Positions 26,598-27,001 of a stretch of DNA of 27,001 nucleotides are shown here, in pieces. This DNA comes from a virus. Position numbers and translations under genes: made by a program. Where the stretch lies: the IMG/VR virus record IMGVR_UViG_3300023227_000025, positions 1 through 27,001 of that record, one strand, 5' to 3'. Below the pieces are notes generated by a model, which was given only the letters and a program-made list of their open reading frames with translations, had not been told where the DNA came from and made no database searches. Within the stretch, counting starts at the first letter, position 1; each line of letters starts with the position of its first letter.

Positions 26598-27001
26598 GTA
26601 AGATTAAACAAATCCCGCGTCACCTAAACCGCATCGCTCACGTCGAGCTGGAGCGCGGTTTAAACGTGGAGGCTCGCGAAGTCACGCTTTCGCTTTCGTC
26701 GGAAATGCCGATTCAAGACTTCCCTGGTGAGTTTACGATCCTCGACCACGGCACCGATGCCGTAATGCTTGAGCGCCTAAACACCGCGTCACCATTGCTT
26801 TTTAATCACGACCGAAACATGCACCTCGGCAAAGTCACGAGGGCATATATCGAAGATCGCAAACTTTACGTGATCGCCAGATTCGGCAACTCCGAACTGG
26901 CGCGCGAGAAATTTCAAGATGTGCAAGACGGGATACTTACGGAAGTCAGTGTCTCTGCAAAGATCCACGAAGTTAAGCTGGAAGAGTCCGAGTCGGACGG
27001 G
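26594..27001 (+). CDS. HK97-type prohead protease, 3'-truncated by window edge
   Basis: The first 136 residues are present. AREVTLSLSSEMPI, FTILDHGTDAVMLERLNTAS with PLLFNHD, the pair HLGKV and RAYIEDRKL, ARFGNSELAREKFQDVQDG and ILTEVSVSAK match the prohead protease family (U35/PF04586). His72 in the NHD motif and Ser119 or Ser121 in VSVSA are the expected catalytic residues. The enzyme cleaves the scaffold and capsid delta domain during head maturation. Fusion to a capsid or scaffold domain beyond the edge cannot be judged. The start overlaps the portal stop. Confidence 0.9.
   Translation, partial: MSKIKQIPRHLNRIAHVELERGLNVEAREVTLSLSSEMPIQDFPGEFTILDHGTDAVMLERLNTASPLLFNHDRNMHLGKVTRAYIEDRKLYVIARFGNSELAREKFQDVQDGILTEVSVSAKIHEVKLEESESDG

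Noticed and set aside
1-27001. Integrase, attachment sites, tRNA genes
   Set aside because: Looked for on both strands; no tyrosine or serine integrase motif, no duplicated att-like core and no tRNA cloverleaf was recognised, so lysogeny cannot be claimed from this window.

Overview
The window is a stretch of a tailed double-stranded DNA phage genome (Caudoviricetes), or of a prophage read well inside its ends. The evidence is a complete packaging and head-start block on the right: a small terminase candidate, a lambda gpA-type large terminase, a gpW-like joiner candidate, a lambda gpB-type portal, and a prohead protease cut by the right edge. Tail-fibre genes run in from the left edge. No tRNA, rRNA, integrase, CRISPR array or host gene was seen. 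Two consecutive proteins with lipoprotein-like signal peptides suggest a diderm host. Most genes start after CA-rich leaders with no clear Shine-Dalgarno site. The host cannot be named from the sequence.

Layout. (1) 1-3498, plus strand: a tail-spike gene with 48-bp tandem repeats, a small beta-rich protein, and a tail protein ending in a carbohydrate-esterase domain. (2) 3508-4669, plus: three overlapping small membrane or lipoprotein genes, a possible lysis (holin/spanin-like) set, closed by a terminator at 4731-4773. (3) 4799-10925, minus: accessory and early genes in tightly overlapped operons. They include a DNA methyltransferase directly coupled to a DEAD/SNF2-type helicase, an HTH protein, a DUF4406 protein, and two membrane peptides of 33 and 42 residues. 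(4) 10936-11657: a gene-free gap between divergent operons, holding five consecutive structured elements, four of them followed by T-runs. (5) 11658-18001, plus: replication and recombination genes, including an HNH-like protein, an SSB with an acidic tail, a DUF1071/Rad52-like annealing protein, a NinB-like mediator, and several unknowns. (6) 18321-19333: a small protein and an HNH endonuclease with its own promoter, next to the terminase. (7) 19455-27001: packaging genes, interrupted by a tandem array of three paralogous zinc-knuckle/15-residue-repeat genes at 22330-23845.

Two repeated DNA elements tie the window together. One is a 19-bp near-palindrome (GTATCC-N10-TAC, best dyad GTATCCAGAAACTGGATAC). 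It occurs twelve times, mostly 2-17 bp before start codons. The other is a promoter cassette in which a TTGACA/G -35 box lies between two TGCACA half-sites. It occurs five times, before genes on both strands. They look like two phage regulons, but the controlling proteins are not identified. The least explained items are these two elements, the structured gap, and the tandem array, whose copies are joined by ATGA overlaps derived from their own leader.
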